Assembly (NCBI GenBank): GCA_033220425.1
Contig: CM065652.1
Location: forward strand, 2,914,001-2,978,000
Direction: 5' to 3'
Origin: Lepraria neglecta
Taxonomy: Eukaryota > Ascomycota > Lecanoromycetes > Lecanorales > Stereocaulaceae
Length of the DNA stretch: 64,000 bases
Shown here: positions 12,090 through 22,900 of the stretch, piece after piece
Position numbering within the stretch: position 1 is the stretch's first letter
Layout: every line of letters begins with the position of its first letter
Notes under the pieces: generated by a model
Told to the model about the DNA's origin: nothing
The model's input: the letters and a program-made list of their open reading frames with translations, nothing else
Databases searched by the model: none
Program-made: the position numbers and the translations under genes

Positions 12090-12578
12090 TCAGAAAGCCT
12101 TTCGACATCGGAGCGGTGAGGACGGATCGTACGTAAGATCAACATTCCTGAGACATAGTAGCAACGAAAGGTGTCCCATGACCGACCAACTAAGGCAACC
12201 GGCGGTGAGATACCTAATCTCTTGCAATTTTCCTGGTCCAATGGCGGCTGCGAAAGAGTGGGGTAGGCCCTAGTAGGGAAGGATTTTAAAATGGTTTGCT
12301 GAGTAGTAGATGGGTGTTAGCTCGCGGTAGATTTGGCGGCAGGTGAAAGCTAGGGAGAGTTTGGAAGAGATGCGGGTTAGATCGTCTGAGAGATGAGTAG
12401 GCTTTCCGGAGCGGAGGAATGTTGGTGGTAGTGAATGGGCGAGTTCCTGCCGGTGATGATTGCGGACCCATACTGGCTCGTCCTCGACCACGACGAGCTT
12501 CCGGATGAGGATGCGAAGTTCTAGTGGGAGCGAGAGGAGAGGGAAAGGTATCTGTGTTGATTCCTTCTTTCTCGGCAT
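12090..12578 (-). pseudogene. F-box-like (2EXR-type) gene, copy 3, stopped by an in-frame TAG
   Basis: From the ATG at 12578 the frame encodes MPRKKESTQ, then LPLELRILIRKLVVVEDEP, LSLAFTCRQIYRELTPIYYS and stops at TAG 12270-12272 after 102 codons. The same frame continues without another stop to TGA at 12090-12092, and the continuation (FAAAIGPGK) still aligns with FAKAIGPVK of copy 2. So one nonsense codon truncates a protein of normal family length (~160-200 residues). No GT donor lies close before the stop, which argues against an intron. The LPxELR...LAFTCRQIxxEhxPhYY pattern is the fungal F-box-like family of small proteins, of unknown substrate. Confidence 0.7.
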
Positions 12579-13292
12579 GATGACTAGTTCCGGGAGAAGT
12601 GATCAGCTTCTCATCGTTGTGCACGGGTTTTAGTGTTGTGTTGGGGTTTCGTAGCTTTGCTTCTTGAATTGTGTTGGGCGATATTGTAAGGTATTTAATG
12701 AGGCTCTGGTTAAATGATAGATTAGACTGCTTTGAACTTCTAGAACTGAAATGAGACGGGAGGCAGAGTAGAAGGGTGTGGTGGTGTAATGCGCTGATAT
12801 TCATCGAGTTGGCGGCAAAATGGAAATTCACTCCTATATGAGACATTCCTTCAACATATCAGCCACCATATACTCCGTCAATTACGGGAGGTGTTGGGTT
12901 AAAATTTATTTCGGGTAGGGAAGTGTTGAAGGGATTTCGTCAAATTTGCGTTTTTGGAGTTGAGATCGACTTCTGAAGATTACATTGTTAGATATTTTCT
13001 CTGTTAAACTTATGATCTAGTATTGGTACACTGAGTGGCGGATGACCAGAGAAACTGCCGCACCTTTGGCACGCTCGAGACTCCCCCACCTTGCCTTTCA
13101 CAAAAAGCATTTGTCAGACGCAAGCGGTCAATGAAATCCTCTGAAATTCCGACCGACCAAGCTTCTATCTTCTAAATACTAGCTTGCAAAGAGCCCCATT
13201 CCAATACATTCTGTCGCCTGCGAGACTGTGTCTTCTCCAGCCCAAACACTCATTCCTGCATAGGACGAGCAAATTGCCGAAGCCCCATCAAG

Positions 13293-13904
13293 TCAACTTC
13301 GTAGGCTCATCATTATCATATGCGCCCTTTGTCGCAAGAACATCCGGCCTGCTTTGGCAAAATGCCATAAACTCCTGAGCCAACTCAGTTTGCGAGCTCC
13401 AGATCCTATCCCGCCCGCGCCTACATTTGAGAGCTGGCCTGGAAAAGCGGCAAGTGGTTCCAATATTGGGATATGAACAGGTCGGTCCAGTTTCAGAGAG
13501 ACAACACTGCTTGCTTTAACTGGGCCAATGGCCTTTGCGAATTCTATGGGTATGTGTGCATCGGGTTTGCTTCTGTACCCTAGGTAGAAACTGAACGTCT
13601 TCTCTGCGTAGTAGATTGGCGTCATTTCGAGATGGATTTGTCTACATGTGAGAGCTAATGCTAGGTTTGAAGCTGTTCGTCGCTTATTACATCGGTTATC
13701 GTCCGCGAGTTTCAGCCGCTGCCCAGACTGGAGGAGTGTTGGAGGGAGCTCTTCAGCGCGTTTCTGGCGTTGGTGGTTGACTACCTTGATGGGCGTATCC
13801 TCGACAAGAACGTGTCTCCAGACGCGAATCTGGAGCTCTGGGGGAAGATCGAGGAGAAGGGAAGGCCTCGTTGGCGCCTGCGTTGAGTTCTTTTTTCTCG
13901 GCTC
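13293..13904 (-). pseudogene. F-box-like (2EXR-type) gene, copy 2, start codon lost
   Basis: A continuous 203-codon frame runs from 13904 to the stop at 13293 and encodes LLLDLPPELQIRVWRHVLVE, LALALTCRQIHLEMTPIYYA and a longer tail. At the position where copy 3 has ATG before CCG-AGA-AAG-AAG, this copy has GAG (13902-13904), directly preceded by a TAA. The first in-frame ATG is far inside, after the F-box-like core. The copy therefore seems unable to make the full protein unless an upstream exon is spliced in, for which I see no signal. Copies 2 and 3 start 1326 bp apart in the same orientation. Confidence 0.65.
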
Positions 13905-14534
13905 TTAGCCTCTTGTTGCTTGCACACTCTCAACGGTCTGCTGGGAGTCGCCTCTGGGTACGAATCAGTGTTCAGTGAAGGCTTGACGGTGTCGGACTCA
14001 TTGACCCGAAATGAGATGGGGGAGAGAAGAAAAGAAATATGTTGTAAGGAAGATGGTTAGAAAAAAGGAAACACAAATGATGGATATTCATACCGAGGCC
14101 ATTAACACTTATCGTCGTGTGGGACAAGCGAATTGCGTCCGGACAACCTTCGCGGTGCGCTTCAACACATCAGCCAACACATGACTTGGTCAACTACAGG
14201 AGGTCTCCGCGGTGGGACTGCCACAATTTGAAGGGTGTTGAACCAAACCTATAGTCAATTCTGCGGTTTTGGAGTTGATGGTCTCATTGGTTGAAGGTAC
14301 TGGAAAGTATTACGTCGACTTGGTGTCGACCTTAGGTACACTAAATAACTTTCACCCCAAATTTGCCCTCTCAGCTGTAAAAAACACATCCTTCCAGAAC
14401 TGCTGAATAACTTCCATATCCTCCTAATTGATTACGCATATCCCTCTTAGACATCACCTTATTCTCTGTCAGTATCAAAGCCAGGGGATATCTCCAATGT
14501 AGACATTACCGAATCACCCTTCTATCGGCCCGCT

Positions 14535-15077
14535 TTACCACCTGAACAGCCTCGCATCATTATTTGCTCTAGCATGCGCTGCCATGGCAAAACTACCTTG
14601 GCGCTGGACGTAGTCCGTGAACTGGATCGTCAGGTTCGCGGAGCGCAGGAACCCGATTGGAAGCTCGAGATCCGGCTGGTCGAGGTTGGGGAGAGCATTG
14701 AGGGTTCGGATCATAGGAGCGTGGCGTACGTTGAGCCAGATATGGCCGAAGAACCAGACTGCGTTTGGCACAGCAGCGGCAACGACGACGAACTGGAGCG
14801 CAGGAGTCCAATTGAAGGAGAAAACGTTTTCGAAGTAATAGAATGGGGCCACCTCGGCGTGGATTTGACGACAAGTGAAAGTGAGGGCAAGGTTGGAGAC
14901 TGTCTTCTCGTACTCGTCAGAGCGCGAGCGGTGGCTTGATGCGGTATTCCCTCTTCGGAGGAGGTGGTGGAGTAGCTGGTGATGGTTGATGGTAATTATT
15001 TGGTCATGCACGACGCTGAGGTGGTAAATTTGGTTTCGAAGCTCCGCTGGGAGCTTGAGCAACAGGTTCGCAGCCAT
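14535..15077 (-). CDS. F-box-like (2EXR-type) small protein, copy 1 (intact)
   Basis: A 180-residue single-exon frame from the ATG at 15077 to the stop at 14535. It opens MAANLLLKLPAELRNQIYHL and has the family core NLALTFTCRQIHAEVAPFYY at about residues 62-81, followed by FENVFSF and a hydrophobic region. It is the only member of the trio with both start and stop intact. In Pezizomycotina such proteins occur in large lineage-specific families; the N-terminal LPxELRxxIY helix resembles an F-box, suggesting a link to SCF ubiquitin ligase, but the partner and target are unknown. Neighbouring copies 2 and 3 are damaged versions. Confidence 0.65.
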   Translation of the reverse strand: MAANLLLKLPAELRNQIYHLSVVHDQIITINHHQLLHHLLRRGNTASSHRSRSDEYEKTVSNLALTFTCRQIHAEVAPFYYFENVFSFNWTPALQFVVVAAAVPNAVWFFGHIWLNVRHAPMIRTLNALPNLDQPDLELPIGFLRSANLTIQFTDYVQRQGSFAMAAHARANNDARLFRW

Positions 15078-16168
15078 TATCGAAGCTCAGCGTGAGCAAT
15101 GAGGTAGGAGGAAAGATTGAATGCAAGACAGCCGTAAGAGCGAGTCAAGAGCCAATTGTGCGTATGGAAATATTGAGATACGCGGGGAGGATTTTGATAC
15201 CGTGTGTCAGGTAAACAGTGACACGTGCTTGGCTTGCGAGGCCCCGTGGCATGGCATGATGAAGTTTTTGAGTAATGAGAACTGACAAGACTTTGATACC
15301 CTGTGAGAAGATTTTTACCCAGCTGACAGAAATGTATTGCTCCAGCAGATGCAAAGGAGCAGCTGCGAAGCCTTCTGGGAGCAGTTCATCGCTTGCTGAA
15401 TGCCAACATGTAGCCATCTCAATATCAGTATCGTTAGCCATGTCTCCTGACTGCCGCCTTGATGATATGCCGGTGTCAGTAGTAGCAGCCGGTTGTAGTT
15501 GTGAGAGGGGCAGCCGGACAAAGTTTTGTCTTTGTGCGCGTATACGGCGCTAACCGGAAATGGATACTCTCGCCATGCAAGGCTCCTTGAGCACAATTAT
15601 GTACACTGTAAGAAGTACTTCGCCATCAGCTCCATGTTTCCAGCTCCCTACGATTCCAGAATAGCACATACCCAACTCGGATTTTTAGTATCTACGTACA
15701 CTACAAGAAGTCGCCTGGCTGACGAATGTCAAAACGAACTGGACTTGTGGCCAGTTCGAAAATCCATATGTAGAACGTAAAGGCCAATGAAAAGTTGTTG
15801 ATGCCGGCTCACTGATGACAAGGAAACACGTCCTGATGGGAGTCTGCAAGCTCATATTCGGTGATTAACAACTTCGCCAGTCAATACTCTGTGGCTATTC
15901 AAAATGTTATGATTTTCGATACGAGGCAGATAAATACATAGACCTCATTGCACTTGCCGAAATCGCGGCTCAATTCCGATGTTTACGCTAACCCAGAATG
16001 GACGTTCTTGGCGAGGAAGGCGGAAGTTTCTTGACCGTCACCATCTTCAAACAGCGCCAGACGCTCAGTCTCTGAGCATGATGCATCTTCCATTCTTTAC
16101 TGTGTGACGTTCTACATATTGATTTGTTGACTCTCCTTTCTGTATTTTAGCGGTCCCCCCTCGCCGGG
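15078..16168. other. Intergenic region between divergent genes
   Basis: Promoter space for the F-box-like copy 1 (minus) and YME1 (plus). A 98-codon minus-strand ATG frame at 15145-15441 has no recognisable domain and is probably chance. I see no repeat or RNA gene. Confidence 0.4.
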
Positions 16169-18850
16169 ATGGCGTTCCAGGTTCCTGCAGCAGTATGTAC
16201 ACGCCACAATTCCCCCCGGTCAATATAGTATCTAACTCAAGTCCTGGCTCAGAACATGGCCTCCCTCACATCCGACTTGTTGAAGTCTACTCTGGCTGCT
16301 CCATGGAGAACTCTGCGGAGGCCAGTTCACGCGGATACAGCGCCCCAAACAGTGGCACAACGGCCGTTTACATCAACCGCCCCGCAGAGGCTTGAGAATA
16401 CTGTTTGTCCTCCAGACATCGTCTTATTTGTACACGTACTGACTAGACTAGAATCTTCCATACACAGCATTACCAGAATGCCTGGCATCTGCGCCTATGG
16501 CCTCGTTAAGATCTATACACCGTGGACGTATATCAGCGGCCCAAGCTTCGTCCATGAGAACTATACGTATGTGCAGCCGGCCCGGTAGTCACCATCATGC
16601 TAATTACCATAGCATCTTCCAAGCTCCTCCTCTCCGCGAATCCCCTTTTTATTGCGAAACCAGCTGCTGCCGGGACTGCTCGACTCTACTCCACGCTCCC
16701 TCCTTTCCAACTTGCGCGCTACCACAAATCAATACAGTCTCATCTGCCAAACATATCGCAACGGAGAACGCTCTTTGGCGGAGCTTCTTCCCAGAACCTA
16801 CTTGCCCACATGGAACAAACAGCCAACAACAACCCTACAAGTGCAACCGCCCAAAACGCTTTCTATTCAGCGCTTCTGAGAGCCGATATGCCAGCCATCC
16901 TCGTTGAGAGATATCAGACGGGACGATATGCATCCAACTCTGCCTGCGAAACAACCTATCACAGAGCGCTTGAGAAGCTTGCACGGACCGAGGGAACCAC
17001 AGTGGCGGGTGCAGGTGCCCAAATGCAAGCGCGCAACAGCAACTTCTCAAACGAACAACTTCAGGCCATCGGTCAAGCTGTTGCAGCGCAATCAAAGGGC
17101 GGAAGCATTGCAGGAGCTAAACCTGGAACGTCTGGCTCCGGCGATAAAGCAAGTCCGCTATACGTTGTGGTGGAGGAATCAATGGGCTCGACGATATTCA
17201 AATGGGTCAAATTCATTGCTGGGCTTGGCCTGATGGGCTACGTTTTGATGGTGCTTGTCGCCCTGGCTGTCGAGACTTCCGGTGTACTGAAAAAGGTCGG
17301 GAGTTCTGCGGCCAACGAGGCTCAACCACAGAATCAAACTGTCCGCTTCACCGACGTACACGGTTGTGAGGAAGCCAAAGAAGAGCTGCAAGAACTCGTC
17401 GAGTTTTTGAAGAATCCCGACAAATTCTCAACCCTTGGTGGAAAGTTGCCCAAAGGTGTTCTGCTGGTTGGCCCCCCTGGTACCGGCAAGACCCTTCTCG
17501 CTCGGGCGGTAGCTGGAGAAGCAGGGGTACCATTCTTCTTCATGTCAGGTTCTGAATTCGACGAGATCTATGTTGGGGTCGGCGCAAAGCGAGTTCGCGA
17601 ATTATTCGCCAACGCTCGATCAAAGGCTCCAGCCATCATCTTCATCGACGAGCTGGACGCCATAGGAGGAAAGCGCAACGAGCGAGATCCCGCCTACGTC
17701 AAGCAGTCACTCAATCAGCTTCTTACCGAACTCGATGGATTCTCTCAAGACACGGGTGTCATCATTCTCGCCGCCACCAACTTCCCACAACTGCTGGACA
17801 AAGCTCTTACGCGACCGGGCCGATTCGATCGCCATGTCGTTGTCCCACTACCAGACGTTCGTGGCCGCGTGGCGATCCTCAAGCATCATATGAAGAATGT
17901 TCAAATCGCCACCGACGTCGACGAATCGATCATTGCTCGAGGCACAACCGGCTTCTCAGGAGCCGAACTCGAGAACCTCGTCAACCAAGCCGCTGTTCGT
18001 GCAAGCCGCAACAAAGCCCAAAAGGTCGGCATGATCGACTTCGAATGGGCTAAAGACAAGATTATGATGGGAGCTGAACGACGGAGTGCGGTCATACAGG
18101 AGAAAGACAAGATCATGACTGCCTACCACGAAGCCGGACATGCCTTAGTAGGCATGTACACCAACGGCGCAACACCTATCTACAAAGCCACCATCATGCC
18201 ACGAGGTCAAGCGTTAGGCGTGACGCACTTCATGCACGAAATGGACAAAGTGTCTATGGCGAGGAAGGAATATGCGGCCGCAATCGATGTGTCTATGGGT
18301 GGAAAAGTCGCTGAAGAACTCATCTACGGGGACGACAATGTCACAAGTGGATGTTCAAGTGTATGCTATGGTCTCACAGTGACTGTTAGAACATTTACTA
18401 ATACATCTACAGGACCTTTCCAGCGCAACCAAAACAGCCTACGACATGGTGACCCGCCTAGGCATGTCCGACAAACTCGGCAACGTTGACCTAGCAGACG
18501 GCTACGAACACCTCTCCTCCGAAACTAAACAGCAAATCGAATCCGAAGTCCGCCGCATGATCGAAGAGGGCCGCCAGCGAGCTACGACCCTACTGACAGA
18601 GCGTCGGAAAGAGCTGGATATCCTCGCCAAAGCACTGGTCGAATACGAGGTACTCAGCCTAGACGAGATGGAAAGGGTGCTCAAGGGGGAGAAGTTGCAG
18701 AAGATGGCCAGTATATCGAAGATGCCGATGAAATTACCGGAGATCGTGCTACCGCCTGGTATGGGTGGTGGTAGTGGTGGCGCAGGGGTGGGAGGAGCAA
18801 GTGCAGCAACTGGCGCTGGGGCTGGGAATGGGTCTGAGGAGAAATTGTGA
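16169..18850 (+). CDS. yme1: Mitochondrial i-AAA protease, YME1/IAP-1 type
   Basis: Proposed exons 16169-16192, 16253-16402, 16452-16566, 16613-18360 and 18413-18850 give 824 residues; the last two are firm, the first three tentative. The protein is an ATP-dependent zinc metalloprotease of the inner mitochondrial membrane, active in the intermembrane space. The N-terminus is Arg/Ser/Ala-rich like a mitochondrial presequence. One membrane span lies near residues 294-320 ([20 protein letters not shown]). The AAA module has Walker A GPPGTGKT (~383), Walker [12 protein letters not shown] (~437-447) and RPGRFDRHV in the second region of homology. The zinc site HEAGH is at ~602-606. The last intron splits GCSS from [13 protein letters not shown], a conserved stretch. 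The tail is Gly/Ala-rich. Yeast Yme1 is 747 residues, so the extra length sits at both ends. Confidence 0.92.
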
Positions 18851-20919
18851 GGTGATACTCCACTCGCCTTTTTTTTTCTGTGATGTGATGCAAAGCGAAG
18901 CGAAGCGAAATAGCGATTTTGCCCAGAGCATCATCTTTGGGCGTGGAATGGGAGTCATAGGCGCTTTCCATGCGAAGCAGCCTTCCATGTAGCATCAATA
19001 TTTTAGAAGGCAGAAGGTATCCATTAACAATTGAACTATGCATAGCATCATTCTGTACCAAGCAGGTACGTCCTCGATATATCACGCAAAGCGATCTGCT
19101 ATCTGTCTCATTCAGCTGCTGGAAATGCCCGAATTCCTTCTCTTAACCCTAACCATGTCGATCACATCAAGCCAGCCAGCTCTTCGCCGCACTACCTGTT
19201 CTAGCTCCAAGCCCTGAGTCATTTCGCTATTTGGCGCTCCTGGCCATTGAAATTAGTTGCTTTGTTCGCTCCACCTCACATTAGCCCATTATCCCCTTCG
19301 CTCCTCGCACTGCTTCCCAGAGCAGATACGTCTCAAAGTAGAGCAGCCACTCCAAGCTCCTACTCTACAGGATCCCTTGATCTCATCCAGTAAGCTTTCG
19401 CGCTCTCTAGCCAGCACGAGCAATGCGAATCCTGGATACGTCGATGCTCCGCAATTTAATGCAAAGTACAAGACCCACAACCATATTTCCTGATTTGATC
19501 AAATGAGCTTTTCTTGAGTTCCATACCACCACAAACAAGGGTGCGAATCGCCAGAAATATCACAAAACTTTGCTTCTCTATGGGCGGTGGCGACGCCTAA
19601 GGTGCTAAGGTAGCCCGCGCAGAATCCGCTCATTGTTGACCAAGAAGTGTGCCAGGCTCCAACATCTCAGTGCGGCGAAGAAAATTCCAAACCCCCATCT
19701 TCGCATTGCTGGCAACACCCACCGGATAGACCCCAAGCGTCCAATCAATCGGACGGACATCGCCGATATTCCCAAAGCATCCGATGCACGTTCCGAAAGA
19801 GTCGGCTATCCTCCCTGTAAATGCAGATGTAATCCTTCCTCCAGTCTCGACTATCTCTTCGTCCGGCAAGCTATACACGGTGTCAATATCCAGCTTAGCT
19901 TCTTCCATCGAGGAGCGATTGGGAAGCTTTAACCTTGATGCCATGTTCTAGACCGAGTTGCTGGGGCTTCTATAGGCCCTGCAGGATGCCGGGGAAGAAA
20001 CAGATGGCGCCTGTAGAACGTCCTGGACATGCTGCGAAGCTGGTGGCAAGGAGAATGGAAAGCTTTTCCAAGATAGGAAAACACCAGATTCGGGATCCTA
20101 TGAAATCTCTTCAGGGGTCTGAGTATTTGATGGTGTGCTGCAAGGGTATTACGTGCAGCTGGATTAGTAGCATCTGTCAGCGAAATTCATGTACGGTGCA
20201 AAAATGTGACTGCTAATACACGGGAAATAGTTTTGGGTGAGACACCTAGTAGGTAGTGATGTATCTTCCTTCCTAGTAGTGATTCATAATCCCAATTCCG
20301 CATAGAGAAAGCTCCGAGTACATTCATGCATTGATATGAAGGTGGACTTGCAATGGGGGTCCTTATCGTGATACCACGCTCCCTCATCTGTGTCTGACCC
20401 CTCCCGTTCCCCTACATGGCCCACAAAATAAGGATGTACTGTTAATCCCCAGCTGCAGGTTGAGACTATATCCTTCTAGGCCATCAGTTATTCGATGTGT
20501 AGCACGGATGTTCTGGAGTGGCGAGAGCTTTGGTACTCGGAGTGGCGATATTCAGACTTTGTGCGTCTGCGCTGGACATGCATGAGTCACGGTAGGTCGA
20601 ACAAATTCGGCGCTGAGGTGAGCGTGGCGAAAACGTTGCCACGCGAGACGCCTGATCGAAAAATCCAGGTGGTCAGAAGGGCGTCCATTCTTCAGGCAGA
20701 CTTGGTTCTCGTGCTCCTATTCGTAGGATTTCAGAGGCGGAGGTTCATTGGCTGCAGGCTTACTCGAAGGCGAGAGCTACTTTCAAAAATGGCGTTGCTG
20801 GCGGCGAGATTCATGCTGGCAGATTGGCTCAAGATTTGCGTGTAAACATAATGAAAAGGCTTTTCGTGTTTCAAATCGATAGTGAAAGGCTTTTGTCTAT
20901 GATAGTGTAGTTCCAGAGC
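18851..20919. other. Intergenic region of ~2 kb
   Basis: It follows the YME1 stop with a T-rich tract and the 3' UTR. The rest holds short open frames only; the best is listed separately at 19630-19944. No tRNA, repeat or mobile element end was recognised. Confidence 0.4.
19630..19944 (-). CDS. Possible small hypothetical protein
   Basis: An ATG-started frame of 104 codons on the minus strand, opening MASRLKLPNRSSMEEAKLDI. Composition is balanced and looks coding (acidic helix, then a Gly-rich segment with CIGCFGNIGD), but I recognise no family. It could also be one exon of a larger decayed gene. No conserved neighbour supports it. Confidence 0.25.
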   Translation of the reverse strand: MASRLKLPNRSSMEEAKLDIDTVYSLPDEEIVETGGRITSAFTGRIADSFGTCIGCFGNIGDVRPIDWTLGVYPVGVASNAKMGVWNFLRRTEMLEPGTLLGQQ

Positions 20920-21561
20920 TCATTTCTTCGAAGACGATGCTGTCTTACAATCCCCTAGATTGATTTGTCAGTCCACATGCTCTGAGTCACAATTCTGGTA
21001 CACTACGTCAGTTAAGTTGAAAGTCTTGTATATGTGCGTGGCAGTTTTCCTCCCCATGGCTGCAAAAACATTTAAGATGCAGGAAACATGGTTGGAAGGG
21101 CTAAACTAGCACAGGATTCAAGCGAAAGGATCGTCATGACCCACCACACTTCTCGTTCGGTTTCGTTTCTCTATTGTGACGTATCAGCCTGGACACTGCT
21201 AGCAGGTTTCAGTGAGGGGTTTGAGACATACACAGCGACGACATTCGGAGGACATCTCACGTGCCTGTAGAAACGATCAGCTGACGACGAAAAGCACCAC
21301 GTTGATAGGGTTACGTACGTCTCCTGATATCTAGTGCACCAAGCTTTGACGACATACCGAACTACACCGTTTGGGAGTTAGCGGTTGTCTTTCATGGGGA
21401 TCATCGTTGAGTCTCAAAATATGCCTTGGGAGCAGGAAAGGACTCCTTGCTCCCGAATCACGTCTCATAACTCCAATCGGGGTATGGAAGGGGAGATAAC
21501 AACTCAGAAACGGGTTCATACTGTGCCCACAAGCGTAGTTGACCTGAACGTAGTCGCACAT
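20920..21561 (-). CDS. Small Cys-rich fungal protein of the MCDY...CGH type (five exons)
   Basis: Five very short exons, 21522-21561, 21319-21361, 21232-21264, 21145-21170 and 20920-20954, join into a 58-residue protein. None is long enough to stand out as an open frame. The first exon encodes MCDYVQVNYACGH, the second IRYVVKAWCTRYQET, the third HVRCPPNVVAV, and the last two supply EKCGDC and a SSSKK end. All introns are GT-AG (160, 54, 60 and 190 bp), with donors GTATGA, GTACGT, GTATGT and GTGGGT. This pattern matches a widespread family of small Pezizomycotina proteins of unknown function that begin MCDYxQVxYxCGH. The invariant Cys/His residues suggest zinc binding (inference). The 190-bp last intron is unusually long and could hide a further exon. 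Confidence 0.7.
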
Positions 21562-22900
21562 GCCGTGCGGTAGAGAGAAAATGGATGTCAGGCCGTGAGG
21601 TGGTCTTAGGATCAGAGGATTTTGAGCTAGAGTTCCATCGACCTCGGTCCTTTTGAGGCTCTCGAGGCATTTTATTATCCGCAAGAGCGGCCGGCCATTG
21701 GTTATCCGTATGGCGTGAGTTGCGCTTGGGGCGAGGGCTGACATGGATGACAGTAGATAATAGCTCATGGGTCAGAATCGGTAACGGGGGCAACAAGAGC
21801 GCATCCAGTGGTCCGAGCATGGCTCCAACGGTGTTGGGATGTGGAGATAGTTGTTGTGAGGAGAAGGAGGGCTGGGTTCGGCTGGAGAGACCGAAAAGGT
21901 CTGAAGGGTAGGCAGAGCGTTGGGCACTCGTGTCGGGTACTTCCGGTGTTCGATAAGATGCCTATGCCTGTGGCTCATGGGAAAAAAGTGGAGCCAGACG
22001 AGGATCCGGGGCACATGGGTTCTTGGGAAACAAGGGTGCCAATTCTTGCGAGTCAATGGGAATTGAGTCAGACATCGCGTCGTCAGCATCATCCTCAGCT
22101 TCGGAGAGCACTTCTACAAACAGTCGTCGCCCTTCTATATCTCCGCCTCAAGGACAACGAACCCTGTAACGGCCTTCTGAATGAGCACGGAATCACTGAC
22201 AGTTCCAGGCACAGCAAATCCTGCTTTCCCCTCTCTTGATGAAACCAGAGGCTCAGCCAACGGGTGCTAAGGATTTTCTCCGGCGTCATCGAGGTCATCT
22301 GCCAGCCACTCGTGGCTCTAGCGCTCTAGAGGTGCTAGTAGAGCTCTGATTGGAGACATCGTTCTTGTCTAGTGGCCCTTCAGCATGCGCAATGATCGAG
22401 ATCGGTTCCAAAGAAACGACATGGCAGTCTACAGGCCCAGTAGAGGCGTCTGGTGTGTATACGTCCCGAATATCCTTTCCCTTTTATGCATCATGGCTTG
22501 CATATGGCTGACTGGACCGTAGATTGGTGGAGTAATTCGCGGCGATGGCGAGAAGATTCAGCTCATCTCATTCGTGTTTCTCTGGCTTCACGGAGGTCCT
22601 TTGAGTGTCGTTATGGATATGCTCTCCTTGTTTTGGTGCTGATGCTGGAGTAGTGATAAGCTCCTTAAGAGAAAACCAGGCAACCGCTCGCACTGACAAT
22701 GACAGTACGACGTGATCCCGTCAAGAACGACAAACGTGGCAGAATGTTGGGATGTTTGACGGCGATCTCCCCCAAAGAATGAAGACAGACACGAACACTT
22801 CAAGAGCATTGCAAAGGGTACTATATGTCCAATAATATACAGAAGATGCTAAGGATCTCTACTCGAGCAGGGAATCCGGGGACAGCTACTATCATATCAA
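21562..22900. other. Intergenic region upstream of the Cys-rich gene
   Basis: It contains the promoter of the MCDY-type gene and the 3' flank of glycerol kinase, both on the minus strand. The open frames here (for example 21331-21768, 21772-22092, 21808-22239) overlap each other in several frames, lack conserved motifs and are treated as non-coding. Confidence 0.4.

Larger units (their letters stand above)
12090..14300 (-). repeat. Tandem segmental duplication of ~1.32 kb
   Basis: Similarity between copies 2 and 3 extends beyond the reading frame. The sequence upstream of copy 3 (about 12840-13000) matches that upstream of copy 2 (about 14155-14300), including CTTCAACAYATCAGCCA and TTTTGGAGTTGA blocks at the same distance from the two start positions. 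The repeated unit thus includes promoter and gene. Divergence of roughly a quarter of positions by eye indicates an old event. Confidence 0.5.

Noticed and set aside
11840-12241. 133-codon minus-strand frame after the copy 3 stop
   Set aside because: It starts at TTG, is not in frame with copy 3, and the copy-3 frame itself carries the homologous continuation.
12286-12846. 186-codon minus-strand ATG frame overlapping F-box-like copy 3
   Set aside because: It is out of frame with the recognisable F-box-like sequence, has low-complexity Ser/Pro/His composition and no homologue. Its 5' half is the copy-3 leader.
20495-20845. 116-codon plus-strand ATG frame
   Set aside because: Arg/Leu-rich composition without a domain and no transcript signal or neighbour supports it.
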